From UBA9676 sp036522155 (lineage in GTDB: Bacteria; Actinomycetota; Actinomycetes; Streptosporangiales; Streptosporangiaceae): DNA of 6,545 nt. The notes beneath the pieces are model-generated. The model ran no database searches. It saw only the letters and a program-made list of their open reading frames with translations, and was not told the origin of the DNA. Of this stretch, positions 1 to 5,783 are shown one piece after another; position 1 is the stretch's first letter; every line of letters starts with the position of its first letter. Location: the NCBI GenBank assembly GCA_036522155.1, contig DATDGI010000280.1:1-6545 (forward strand), in the 5' to 3' direction. The translations under genes were made by a program, and so were the position numbers.

Positions 1-70
1 CGCCACGGCCCGCGCATAGTCTTTCTGCCCAGGTGAAACCGGCAGGCACGGCGACGACCGGAGGTGGGCA

Positions 71-1117
71 ATGCGCGGACACGGCCCCACAGCGCCAGGA
101 GCCTTCGCGGACGTGGCGGCGCTGCGGGAATGCTGGCACCCGGTGGCCTTCGGCGCCGACCTGGCCGACCGGCCGGTCGCGGCCGATCTGCTCGGCGAGC
201 CGCTGGTGCTGTGGCGGGGCCCGGACGGCCGGCCGCGGGCCAACTCGGATCTGTGTGTGCACCGGGGCACGGCGCTCTCGCTTGGCTGGATCGCCGGGGA
301 CGAGCTGGTCTGCCCCTATCACGGCTGGCGGTACCGGGCCGACGGCCGCTGCGCCGCCATCCCCCAGCTGGACGACCCGGCCCGGGTGCCCGCCAAGGCC
401 CGGATCGCTGCGTTCGGCTGCCAGGAGAGGTACGGCCTGATCTGGGTGGCGCTGGCCGAGCCACGCTGGCCACTGCCGGAGGTGCCGGAGCTGGAAGACG
501 GAGGGTGGGCGGTCGTCACCGCCGGCCCGTACCGCTGGCGCTGCGACGCGGCCCGCCAGGTGGAGAACTTCACCGACCTCGGGCACTTCCCGTGGGTGCA
601 CCCGGGGCTGCTCGGCGACCCGGACCGGCCGGTGGTGCCGCGGCACGAGGTACGCACCGAGGGCCACGTGCTGCACTACACGATCACCCGGCCGGAGGCG
701 CCCAACAGCGACGACTTCCCGGTGTTCGGGAACGAGCAGGCCGGCCCGCCGGAGCGGCGCAGCCGCTACGAGCTGCACCTGCCGTATACGATCGCCCTCC
801 GGCTGGGCTGGGGCGGCGAGCGGGGCATGGTGTACTTCTTCGCCTCCCAGCCGGTCACCGCGGACAGCTGCGCCGGGTACGTGGTCATCGGCCGGAACTA
901 CAACCTCGGCCAGCCCGGCCGGGTGCTGCAGGAGTTCGAGGACACCATCTTCGGGCAGGACCAGGTGGTGGTGGAGTCGCAGCGGCCCGAGCGGGTGCCG
1001 TTCGACCTCGCCGCCGAGCTGCACCTGAAGTTCGACGCGGTGGCCGTCGCTTACCGTAAGGCCATGCGCGAGCTGGGGCTGGCCACCAGCACGGCGCGCC
1101 CTCCGCGCCCTGCTTAG
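71..1117 (+). CDS. Rieske [2Fe-2S] non-heme iron oxygenase, alpha-subunit type
   Basis: 348 aa, probable terminal oxygenase that hydroxylates or demethylates an unidentified substrate with O2 and electrons from a separate ferredoxin/reductase. The N-terminal Rieske domain (about residues 20-130) shows CVH at 62-64 and CPYH at 81-84, giving cluster ligands Cys62, His64, Cys81 and His84. The C-terminal catalytic domain carries NFTDLGHFPWVH at 166-177, with probable iron ligands His172 and His177 and Asp169 as the electron-relay bridge; Asp297 in the IFGQDQVVVESQRPE stretch is the likely third ligand. Length is normal for the single-component alpha-subunit family that includes vanillate demethylase and phenylpropionate-dioxygenase-like proteins. 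The ATG at 71 is preceded by GGAGGT at 60-65. No ferredoxin or reductase gene is in the window, so electrons must come from elsewhere. It is first in a row with a patatin and an acyltransferase, which suggests a lipid-like substrate; that is inference. Family assignment is strong; substrate is unknown. Confidence 0.93.
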   Translation: MRGHGPTAPGAFADVAALRECWHPVAFGADLADRPVAADLLGEPLVLWRGPDGRPRANSDLCVHRGTALSLGWIAGDELVCPYHGWRYRADGRCAAIPQLDDPARVPAKARIAAFGCQERYGLIWVALAEPRWPLPEVPELEDGGWAVVTAGPYRWRCDAARQVENFTDLGHFPWVHPGLLGDPDRPVVPRHEVRTEGHVLHYTITRPEAPNSDDFPVFGNEQAGPPERRSRYELHLPYTIALRLGWGGERGMVYFFASQPVTADSCAGYVVIGRNYNLGQPGRVLQEFEDTIFGQDQVVVESQRPERVPFDLAAELHLKFDAVAVAYRKAMRELGLATSTARPPRPA

Positions 1118-1142
1118 GCTGGCCCCGGAGGAGGTTGACCGG

Positions 1143-1961
1143 GTGAAGACGGCATTCGTGCTCGGGGGCGGCGGCGTGCTCGGCGCCTTCGAGGTCGGCA
1201 TGCTGCGGGCCCTGTCCGAGGCTGGCATCCAGCCCGATGTCGTCGTGGGCACCTCGGTCGGCGCCATCAACGGCGCGTTCGTGGCCGCCGATCCCGACAC
1301 TGCCGCCGCCCGGCTGGGCGAGCTCTGGCAGGGCGACGACCTCCAGCAGGCGTTCAGCGAGAATTTCATCGGCCGGATCACCCAGCTGGTCCGGTCCGGC
1401 ACCCATCTGCACGCCATCGATCCGCTCCGCAGGCTGCTGGAACGCACCCTGCCGGCGGCCGACTTCGCCGACCTCCGGCTGCCGTTCCAGTGCGTCGCGG
1501 CCAGCATCGAGGGCGCCTGCGCGGCCTGGTTCAGCAGCGGCCCGCTCGTGCCCGCCGTGCTCGCCTCGTGCGCGGTGCCGGGCCTGCTGCCGCCGGTCGA
1601 GCTGGGCGGAGAGCACTACTTCGACGGCGGCCTGGTCGATTCGATCCCGGTCGGCCGGGCCGTGGAGCTGGGCGCCAGCATCATCTACGTGCTGCACGTG
1701 GGCCGGATCGAGCGCCAGCTGCAGGTCCCCCGCTGGCCGTGGGAGGTGGGCCTGGTCGCCTTCGAGATCGCCCGCCAGCACCGCTTCCACGATCAGATGT
1801 CGGCCCTGCCCGGCGAGGTGACGGTGCACGTGCTGCCGTCCGGGGCAATCCAGCGGTTGCCGGATCTGTCGCAACTGCGCTATCGCGACAAGACTGGTGT
1901 CGCGGCGAACATCGAGCGCGCCTACGTGGCGACCGCGGGCTATCTCGCCGAGCTGGCCTGA
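1143..1961 (+). CDS. patatin-like phospholipase / serine lipid hydrolase
   Basis: 272 aa, predicted lipid acyl hydrolase of the bacterial patatin (RssA-like) family. The glycine-rich oxyanion-hole loop GGGGVLG lies at residues 8-14. The nucleophile elbow GTSVG at 36-40 puts the catalytic Ser at 38, and DGG at 161-163 supplies the catalytic Asp161. The conserved SCAVPGLLPPV stretch is at 142-152. Both dyad residues are intact, so the enzyme should be active. No signal peptide or membrane helix is visible, so it probably works in the cytoplasm on membrane or soluble acyl lipids. The start is GTG at 1143, with a strong GGAGGAGG at 1127-1134 eight bases upstream, and 25 bp separate it from the oxygenase stop. 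A lipid-releasing hydrolase followed by an acyltransferase is consistent with deacylation and reacylation of one lipid; specificity cannot be read from the sequence. Confidence 0.93.
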   Translation: MKTAFVLGGGGVLGAFEVGMLRALSEAGIQPDVVVGTSVGAINGAFVAADPDTAAARLGELWQGDDLQQAFSENFIGRITQLVRSGTHLHAIDPLRRLLERTLPAADFADLRLPFQCVAASIEGACAAWFSSGPLVPAVLASCAVPGLLPPVELGGEHYFDGGLVDSIPVGRAVELGASIIYVLHVGRIERQLQVPRWPWEVGLVAFEIARQHRFHDQMSALPGEVTVHVLPSGAIQRLPDLSQLRYRDKTGVAANIERAYVATAGYLAELA

Positions 1962-1973
1962 TCACGGCGCTCA

Positions 1974-1980
1974 GGGGAGG
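1974..1980 (+). promoter_or_regulatory. Shine-Dalgarno that sets the acyltransferase start
   Basis: GGGGAGG ends 7 nt before the ATG at 1988. The acyltransferase frame stays open far upstream inside the patatin gene, so this site, together with the hydrophobic N-terminus that begins right after the ATG, is what fixes the start. Confidence 0.85.
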
Positions 1981-1987
1981 TGCGGCC

Positions 1988-3073
1988 ATGCTCCCGCCCC
2001 GGCTGATCCGCCGGCTCGTGCTCGCGCCCCTGGTCATCGTGATCGCGGTGGCCCTGGCCGTGCTGGTCCCGCTGGTTGGCCTGGGCGCACTGACCCTGCG
2101 GCTGGCCGGGCTGACGCGCCCGGGCCACGCCCGCGTCATGCGGCTGCTGTGGTTCGCGCTGATCTGGGTGACCGCCGACACCGCGGCCCTGTTCATGTGC
2201 CTGGGCCTGTGGCTGGCGAGCGGGTTCGGCGGCCGGCTGCGGACCGAGCCGTTCCAGGCCCGTCACTACGCGGTCATGCGCTGGTTCCTGGGGGTGGTGT
2301 ACCGGCGCGGCACCCGTACCTTCCGGGTCCGGGTCGAGGTCACCGAGCCGGAACTCACCCCGGACGAGCAGGCGGCCCGGCTGGCCCGGCCGGTCATCGT
2401 GCTCAGCCGCCATGCCGGCCCGGGCGACTCGTTCCTGCTCGTCCATCAGCTGCTGAGCGTCTACCGGCGGCGGCCGCGGGTGGTCATGAAGGCCGCGCTG
2501 CAGCTTGACCCCGGGCTGGACGTCGTGGCCAACCGCCTGCCGAACGTGTTCATCTCCCGCCGGCGGTCGGGCGAGGGGATCTTCGTCGAGCAGATCGCGC
2601 GGCTGGCCCGCGGGCTCGACCAGGCCGGGGCCCTGGTCATCTTCCCTGAGGGCGGCAACTGGACGCCCGGCCGGTGGCAGCGCGGCGTCGAGCGGCTGGA
2701 GGGACAGGGCCGGCCCGACCTGGCGGCCCGGGCCAGGGACATGCCCAACCTGCTGCCGCCCCGCTCCGGCGGCGTGCTGGCCGCGCTCGCCGCCTGCCCG
2801 GACGCGGACGTGATCTTCGTCGCCCACGCCGGGCTGGACCGGCTGGTCAGCATGGCCGACGTGTGGCGCAGCCTGCCCATGGACCAGCTCGTCCGGGCCC
2901 GGTGGTGGCGGGTGCCGGCGCCCGAGGTGCCACGTGCGGCTGATCACGAGAGCCAGGTGCAGTGGCTGTACGACTGGTGGCAGCGGATCGACGCGTGGAT
3001 ATCGGGCCATCATCCGGCCGGCCCGCTGGCCCCCGCGCCCGCTCCCACCGACACCCCCGCGGGCTCGGCGTGA
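1988..3073 (+). CDS. membrane-anchored PlsC-type (lyso)phospholipid acyltransferase
   Basis: 361 aa, predicted glycerolipid acyltransferase of the PlsC/LPLAT superfamily, transferring an acyl group to a lysophospholipid or related acceptor at the inner membrane face. Two hydrophobic segments, about residues 11-40 and 52-78, anchor it. Motif I is HAGPGD (His142 and Asp147, the H-x4-D catalytic pair), motif II is around NVFISRR (186-192), motif III is FPEG at 219-222, and LPPRSGG at 256-262 matches the block IV region. Motif III continues as GN rather than the usual TR or TS, so acceptor choice may differ from standard PlsC. The C-terminus (about 340-361) is a Pro/Ala-rich tail and probably disordered. 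It follows the patatin gene by 26 bp and is probably cotranscribed with it and the oxygenase. The hairpin at 3073-3112 follows its TGA directly. The fold is well supported; the exact acyl acceptor is not known. Confidence 0.9.
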   Translation: MLPPRLIRRLVLAPLVIVIAVALAVLVPLVGLGALTLRLAGLTRPGHARVMRLLWFALIWVTADTAALFMCLGLWLASGFGGRLRTEPFQARHYAVMRWFLGVVYRRGTRTFRVRVEVTEPELTPDEQAARLARPVIVLSRHAGPGDSFLLVHQLLSVYRRRPRVVMKAALQLDPGLDVVANRLPNVFISRRRSGEGIFVEQIARLARGLDQAGALVIFPEGGNWTPGRWQRGVERLEGQGRPDLAARARDMPNLLPPRSGGVLAALAACPDADVIFVAHAGLDRLVSMADVWRSLPMDQLVRARWWRVPAPEVPRAADHESQVQWLYDWWQRIDAWISGHHPAGPLAPAPAPTDTPAGSA

Positions 3074-3112
3074 CGGAGTCCTGCCCGTCGGCGGTGACGC
3101 GCAGGACTCCGT
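3073..3112. terminator. 12-bp perfect hairpin between convergent genes
   Basis: Bases 3073-3084 are perfectly complementary to 3101-3112 (core CGGAGTCCTG and CAGGACTCCG) around a 16-nt loop. It starts at the last base of the acyltransferase stop codon and lies 24 bp beyond the end of the opposite-strand HAF gene. There is no T-run on either side, as is common for terminators in high-GC Actinobacteria. It could serve both strands. Confidence 0.75.
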
Positions 3113-3136
3113 GATCATGGCCCGGGGGGCCGGTCC

Positions 3137-4252
3137 TCAGTGGCTGGGCAGGGCGAGCATCCCGTCGGTGTTGCCCTTGCTGTCGGTGTAGAAGCCGACC
3201 AGGTCGCCAGCGTTGTTCACACCGTTGACGACGGTGCTGCCCACGCCCTTCGGGTCGCTGACGGTGGTGAACCCGTGGCCCGGCTGCCAGGTGAAGCCGT
3301 ACATCTTGGCCTTGCTGCCGGTGCCGATCGTGTACACGCCCACGACCTCGTCCCGGTCGTTGACGCCGAACGCCTGCGTCATCGACGCGCCCGGGTAAGC
3401 GATCTTGATGAACCGGCCGCCGGCCTTGCTCAGGAAGGCGTCGACCTTGCCGCCGGCCACGGCCACGAACCCGGCCACGTCGCCGTGGCTGTTGATGGCG
3501 GCCGCGGTCAGGCTCGGGCCCTTGCTGCCGCCGTGCGGGGCGCCCGGCTCCAGCACCCGGCTGAACTGGTGGGTGTGGATGTTGTACTCGTAGCCGCGGT
3601 TGTTGCCCTGGCCGTTGGTGTAGAAGCCGACCGCGACGCCATGGTCGTTGACCCCGAGCAGCTGGCTGACCGGCGGGCTGGCCATGTCGCTGGTGGGGAA
3701 GGTCACCTGGTGGAACTGGGTGCCGCGGACGGCGTAGAACCCGTAGTTGGGGTTGCTGGCCGCGTTCGCGTCGTTCTGGCCGGAGAAGAAGCCAACCGTG
3801 ATCCCGGTGTCGTTCAGGCCGGTCACCTGGGTCTGCACCGAGCCAGGGAAGTTCTCGTTGACATAGTCACCCTGGCCGCCCGGCAGCAGCTGGTAGCCGC
3901 GGTTCGGATGCCCGGCCGCGCCGGACCCGAAGTAGCCGGCGATGACCCCGCCGTTGGTGATGCCAAGCAGCTGGTTGAAGGCCGGGTCGCTGCTGTTGTT
4001 GTAGGTGTGGAAGGTGTACGCAGTCCCGGTGGCCGTGGCGCCCTGCTGGCCACGCCCGTGCAGGACCACAAACGCCCCGGCCGCGACCACCGCCACCGCG
4101 CCAGCGCCAGCCACTACGCCCACCCAGCGCGGGCGGCGCCTGCTGACCCGCGGCCGGGCGGGCGGTGCCGGTGGCGGGGGCGCCTGCACGCCGGGCCGGG
4201 GCCCCGGCCAGTTCTCCGTCGGCGAGTACTCCGTCTTGTTCTCAACGCTCAT
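3137..4252 (-). CDS. membrane-anchored HAF-repeat extracellular protein
   Basis: 371 aa, not an enzyme that I recognise. Residues 1-42 form a cytoplasmic, Pro-rich tail (PPPPAPPARP at 25-34) ending in the basic RRRPRW. Residues 43-65 are one Ala/Val/Gly-rich membrane helix, so the remaining roughly 305 residues should lie outside the cell (signal-anchor topology). That part has six HAF-family repeats, cores LLGITNGGVIAGYF (95), TGLNDTGITVGFF (144), LLGVNDHGVAVGFY (198), AAINSHGDVAGF (251), FGVNDRDEVVGVY (295) and NGVNNAGDLVGFY (343). They recur every 45-55 residues, consistent with a six-bladed beta-propeller. The start is ATG at 4252 with AGAGGA six bases upstream; earlier in-frame GTG codons lack a comparable site and would put extra residues before the tail. 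It is transcribed away from the divergent PadR gene. Its role may be surface binding or cell-envelope interaction, but that is a guess. Confidence 0.85.
   Translation of the reverse strand: MSVENKTEYSPTENWPGPRPGVQAPPPPAPPARPRVSRRRPRWVGVVAGAGAVAVVAAGAFVVLHGRGQQGATATGTAYTFHTYNNSSDPAFNQLLGITNGGVIAGYFGSGAAGHPNRGYQLLPGGQGDYVNENFPGSVQTQVTGLNDTGITVGFFSGQNDANAASNPNYGFYAVRGTQFHQVTFPTSDMASPPVSQLLGVNDHGVAVGFYTNGQGNNRGYEYNIHTHQFSRVLEPGAPHGGSKGPSLTAAAINSHGDVAGFVAVAGGKVDAFLSKAGGRFIKIAYPGASMTQAFGVNDRDEVVGVYTIGTGSKAKMYGFTWQPGHGFTTVSDPKGVGSTVVNGVNNAGDLVGFYTDSKGNTDGMLALPSH
3188..3970 (-). repeat. six HAF repeat units coding for a probable beta-propeller
   Basis: Six copies of a roughly 50-residue protein repeat within the HAF gene. 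Each contains a G-[IVL]-N-[DNS]-x-G-x-x-[VA]-G-[FY] core, and several carry a following GY or GF position and an aromatic-x-x-[VI]-x-x-P strand. Repeat 4 lacks the leading Gly before its Asn (AAINSHG), and repeat 5 has Asp in place of the usual Gly (NDRDEVVG). The DNA copies are diverged, so this is an old protein-level repeat and not a recent tandem duplication. Confidence 0.8.
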
Positions 4253-4258
4253 GGCCAG

Positions 4259-4264
4259 TCCTCT
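4259..4264 (-). promoter_or_regulatory. Shine-Dalgarno for the HAF gene
   Basis: On the minus strand AGAGGA lies 6 nt before the ATG at 4252. The frame is open up to 4432, so this site decides between the short form starting MSVENK and longer readings. Confidence 0.75.
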
Positions 4265-4342
4265 CGGGGAAACGGGCCGTTCCTCGGTTATCAGGTACGC
4301 CCTCACCCTGCCCACCGGCCCGGGGCGATTCGCCGGGTGCTG

Positions 4343-4362
4343 CGGGGGAACCACTGGGGAGG
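4343..4362 (+). repeat. G-rich direct repeat, copy 1 (possible operator)
   Basis: CGGGGGAACCACTGGGGAGG lies 91-110 bp upstream of the HAF start codon. It matches the copy at 4376-4395 at 16 of 20 positions, and the two copies start 33 bp apart, about three helical turns. Within each copy the two G-runs begin 12 bp apart. A binding role is inference. Confidence 0.5.
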
Positions 4363-4375
4363 ATCGCGCCCGCAC

Positions 4376-4395
4376 CGGGGGAATCACCGGGGGGC
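4376..4395 (+). repeat. G-rich direct repeat, copy 2 (possible operator)
   Basis: CGGGGGAATCACCGGGGGGC lies 124-143 bp upstream of the HAF start and about 67 bp upstream of the PadR start. It resembles copy 1 and also the element at 5784-5803 (15 of 20 positions). Confidence 0.5.
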
Positions 4396-4425
4396 GGCGG
4401 CCCGCGGCAGCCCGCGCCGTCCCGC

Positions 4426-4454
4426 TCGACATATGTAGGCTATATATGTAGACT
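4426..4454 (+). promoter_or_regulatory. sigma-70-type promoter for the PadR operon, leaderless
   Basis: A -35-like TCGACA (4426-4431), an exact 17-bp spacer and a -10 TAGACT (4449-4454, fitting the actinobacterial TANNNT pattern). The GTG start at 4462 follows the -10 by 7 nt, where transcription should begin, so the mRNA is probably leaderless. There is no Shine-Dalgarno before this GTG, which agrees. The AT-rich stretch stands out sharply from its GC-rich surroundings. Confidence 0.7.
4430..4448. promoter_or_regulatory. 19-bp near-palindrome, probable PadR operator
   Basis: CATATGTAGGCTATATATG is symmetric about base 4439, with 16 of the 18 flanking positions obeying dyad symmetry. It almost exactly fills the -35/-10 spacer of the PadR promoter. 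The same stretch also holds ATATGTAG twice as a direct repeat (4431-4438 and 4444-4451), 13 bp apart. Known PadR-family operators are AT-rich inverted repeats, often with ATGT/ACAT arms, near their own promoter; occupancy here would block RNA polymerase. Autorepression is inference. Confidence 0.65.
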
Positions 4455-4461
4455 TGGCTTC

Positions 4462-4791
4462 GTGAAACTGACCGGGCCGCTGCGGCGCGTCCTGCAGGTG
4501 TTCCTGGCTGACGTGTCAGCCCGCCATTACGGCTACGACCTGATGAAGGCGGCCGGGCTGGCCAGCGGCACCCTCTATCCCCTGCTCGGCCGCCTGCAGG
4601 AGCAGGGACTGGTCACCTCCGAGTGGGAGCCACAGTCCGCCAGCGCCGGCGGCCGGCCGCCGCGCCGGTACTACCAGCTCACCGGGGAGGGAGCCCGCGC
4701 CGCCCGGCTGGAACTGGCCGGGGTCACCGGCCCGGCCCGGACGCGCGGTGAGCGGCGCGCCGCCCGGCCCGCCCCGGGGACGGCACGGTGA
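4462..4791 (+). CDS. PadR-family winged-helix transcriptional regulator
   Basis: 109 aa, a short PadR-like repressor. The winged-helix domain spans about residues 5-85: YGYDLMKAAGLASGTLYPLL (23-42) is the recognition-helix region with the family hallmark GTLYPLLGRLQEQGL, and GGRPPRRYYQLTGEG (63-77) is the beta-wing followed by the typical TxxG turn. The C-terminus (about 88-109) is Arg/Pro/Ala-rich, without a long coiled-coil dimerisation helix, as in the short PadR subfamily. The start is GTG at 4462, chosen because the conserved domain begins right there and the -10 element sits 7 nt before it; longer readings run through promoter sequence. Its stop overlaps the start of the next gene by 4 bp. 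It probably represses its own operon through the palindrome at 4430-4448 and could also affect the divergent HAF gene. The ligand is unknown. Confidence 0.88.
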   Translation: MKLTGPLRRVLQVFLADVSARHYGYDLMKAAGLASGTLYPLLGRLQEQGLVTSEWEPQSASAGGRPPRRYYQLTGEGARAARLELAGVTGPARTRGERRAARPAPGTAR

Positions 4792-5264
4792 CGAGCCGGG
4801 CCAGCGCCCAGCGGGCCGCCGAGTACCTGCTCCGCCGGGCCTGCCGCCGGCTGCCCGCGGGCACCCGGGACGAGCGCTACGCCGAATGGGCGGCCGAGCT
4901 CCCGGCCATCCTGCACGACCCGGATATCCGCCACCCGTTCGCGCGCTCGGCCCGCGCCCTGCGGTACGCGGCCGGCGTCTACCGGAGCACCCGCCGGCTG
5001 CCGGAAGCGGCTGGTTCCCGCCCCTGGGGCGATCGCCAGCCGGCCATCTTCCCCCGGCCGGACGGCGTCCTGCCCGGCCTCGCGGCCGTGGCCAGCTGGA
5101 TCTGCCTGGTCCTGACCGCCCGCTACTTTCCGCACGGCGGCCCGTGGTGGCCGCTGCTCGCGGTGGCCCTCTTCGTCCCCGACGTGCTCGCGGTCATCGC
5201 CATCATCCGGTTCGTCCGCTGGCTGCGCCGCCCGTCCCGAGGCAGCCCATCGTCCCCCGGCTAA
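4788..5264 (+). CDS. small membrane protein coupled to PadR, unknown function
   Basis: 158 aa, function unknown. The N-terminal cytoplasmic part is helical and Arg-rich: residues 20-48 contain RRLPAGTRDERYAEWAAELP, resembling small actinobacterial membrane proteins often encoded beside PadR-type regulators (from memory, not searched). Two hydrophobic segments follow, about 93-112 and 120-143, the second ending in a basic RFVRWLRR stop-transfer. This predicts both ends in the cytoplasm. The start is GTG at 4788, overlapping the PadR stop in the sequence GTGA, so translation is probably coupled; a weak GGGGA lies at 4776-4780. As the only downstream partner of the regulator it is the likely main target of autoregulation, perhaps acting as sensor or effector, but nothing in the sequence proves this. 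The TAA stop interlocks with the stop of the convergent gene. Confidence 0.8.
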   Translation: MTSRASAQRAAEYLLRRACRRLPAGTRDERYAEWAAELPAILHDPDIRHPFARSARALRYAAGVYRSTRRLPEAAGSRPWGDRQPAIFPRPDGVLPGLAAVASWICLVLTARYFPHGGPWWPLLAVALFVPDVLAVIAIIRFVRWLRRPSRGSPSSPG

Positions 5265-5270
5265 CGGGGG
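5254..5270. terminator. GC hairpin whose loop holds both convergent stop codons
   Basis: CCCCCG (5254-5259) pairs with CGGGGG (5265-5270) around the 5-nt loop GCTAA. The loop contains the TAA of the + strand gene (5262-5264) and the TAG of the - strand gene (5261-5263). There is no T-run. It may act as a compact bidirectional terminator, since there is no other space between the two genes. Confidence 0.5.
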
Positions 5271-5668
5271 TCAGGGGCCGCCAGGCACCAGGCGTCGGCC
5301 GCGATCCGCCAGGCGCCGTCCGGCTGCCTGCGGACCACGCTGGCGCCCTGCCCGCGGAAGCGGAGCGGCGCGCCGCCCGGGCCGCTGCCCGCGATCTCCC
5401 GCTCGGCCAGCACCAGCGCCAGGTCACCCGCTGGCAGTACCGCGAGCACCCTGGCCGACAGCGGCAGCCGCAGATCCATCACGCTGGTGAGGGTGGCCCG
5501 CAGACCGCCGTCACCGCGCTCCGCACCCGCGGCCCAGGGCCGGAGCGCCGCGCCGGGCTCGTACTGCGCCAGCGCCGCGTCCAGGTCACCGTCGCTCAGC
5601 GCCAGTGACACCAGCTCGGCGGCCTCGGCCGGCTGCTGTGCCGCCGGTGGCGCGATCAGGTCGGGCAT
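5261..5668 (-). CDS. NTF2/SnoaL-like (cystatin-like fold) protein
   Basis: 135 aa. An N-terminal helical stretch (PAEAAELVSLALSDGDLDAA, residues 13-32) is followed by a YEPGAALRPWA segment (36-46). Strands end in GQGASVVRRQPDGAWRIAADAW (107-127), the usual closing hairpin of DUF4440/SnoaL-type NTF2-like proteins. Members of this fold are small cone-shaped proteins that bind ligands or act as polyketide cyclases or isomerases; catalytic residues cannot be assigned here. The ATG at 5668 is chosen because GGAGGA (5678-5683) precedes it by 9 nt and because the extra upstream frame to 5899 codes for low-complexity Pro/Gly/Arg sequence overlapping the BTAD gene. It lies 136 bp downstream of the BTAD regulator on the same strand, and a G-rich element in that gap could give it its own control. 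Confidence 0.75.
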   Translation of the reverse strand: MPDLIAPPAAQQPAEAAELVSLALSDGDLDAALAQYEPGAALRPWAAGAERGDGGLRATLTSVMDLRLPLSARVLAVLPAGDLALVLAEREIAGSGPGGAPLRFRGQGASVVRRQPDGAWRIAADAWCLAAPDPR

Positions 5669-5677
5669 CGTCCGCGG

Positions 5678-5683
5678 TCCTCC
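5678..5683 (-). promoter_or_regulatory. Shine-Dalgarno for the NTF2-like gene
   Basis: GGAGGA on the minus strand, 9 nt before the ATG at 5668. The other in-frame ATG, at 5752, has no comparable site, so this one supports the short 135-aa form. Confidence 0.75.
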
Positions 5684-5783
5684 GTCGAGGTCAGGGCCCG
5701 CCGCTGGTGGCGCCGCCGTCAGGCCGCACCACGCGCCGGGCGTGCCCAGCATGGCAGGTGAGACCGGGGGGTCAGGGCCGCGA

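Noticed and set aside
15..22. CATAGTCT as a -10 element for the oxygenase operon
   Set aside because: Its -35 partner would lie outside the window or at a weak match, so it cannot be supported from the sequence shown.
64..1059. Long open frame overlapping the Rieske gene in another frame
   Set aside because: The product is Arg/Gly/Ala/Pro-rich without any motif, while the frame at 71-1117 has all Rieske and iron ligands. High-GC DNA commonly leaves alternative frames open.
1490..1987. Longer N-terminus for the acyltransferase by starting inside the patatin gene
   Set aside because: The extra residues are low-complexity Arg/Ala sequence, and the ATG at 1988 has its own strong GGGGAGG and begins directly before the membrane anchor.
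1940..3118. Open frame antisense to the acyltransferase gene
   Set aside because: It codes for His/Gln/Pro/Gly-rich low-complexity protein with no recognisable domain, and the + strand frame has clear acyltransferase motifs.
4287..4292. GATAAC on the minus strand as a -10 element for the HAF gene
   Set aside because: It matches only 4 of 6 consensus bases, and the hexamer 17 bp upstream (GTGGGC) is a poor -35.
4343..4394. G-quadruplex in the HAF-PadR intergenic region
   Set aside because: The G-runs pair up with 7-nt loops but the two pairs are 17 nt apart, so a standard four-run structure with short loops is not met; it is better described as a direct repeat.
3140..4438. Open + strand frame across the HAF gene
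   Set aside because: It mirrors the codon periodicity of the real minus-strand gene; the minus frame shows a membrane helix and six conserved repeats.
4748..5608. Open + strand frame spanning the PadR-linked membrane protein and the NTF2-like gene
   Set aside because: It is Arg/Pro/Gly-rich without a motif and crosses the convergent stop junction of two better supported genes.
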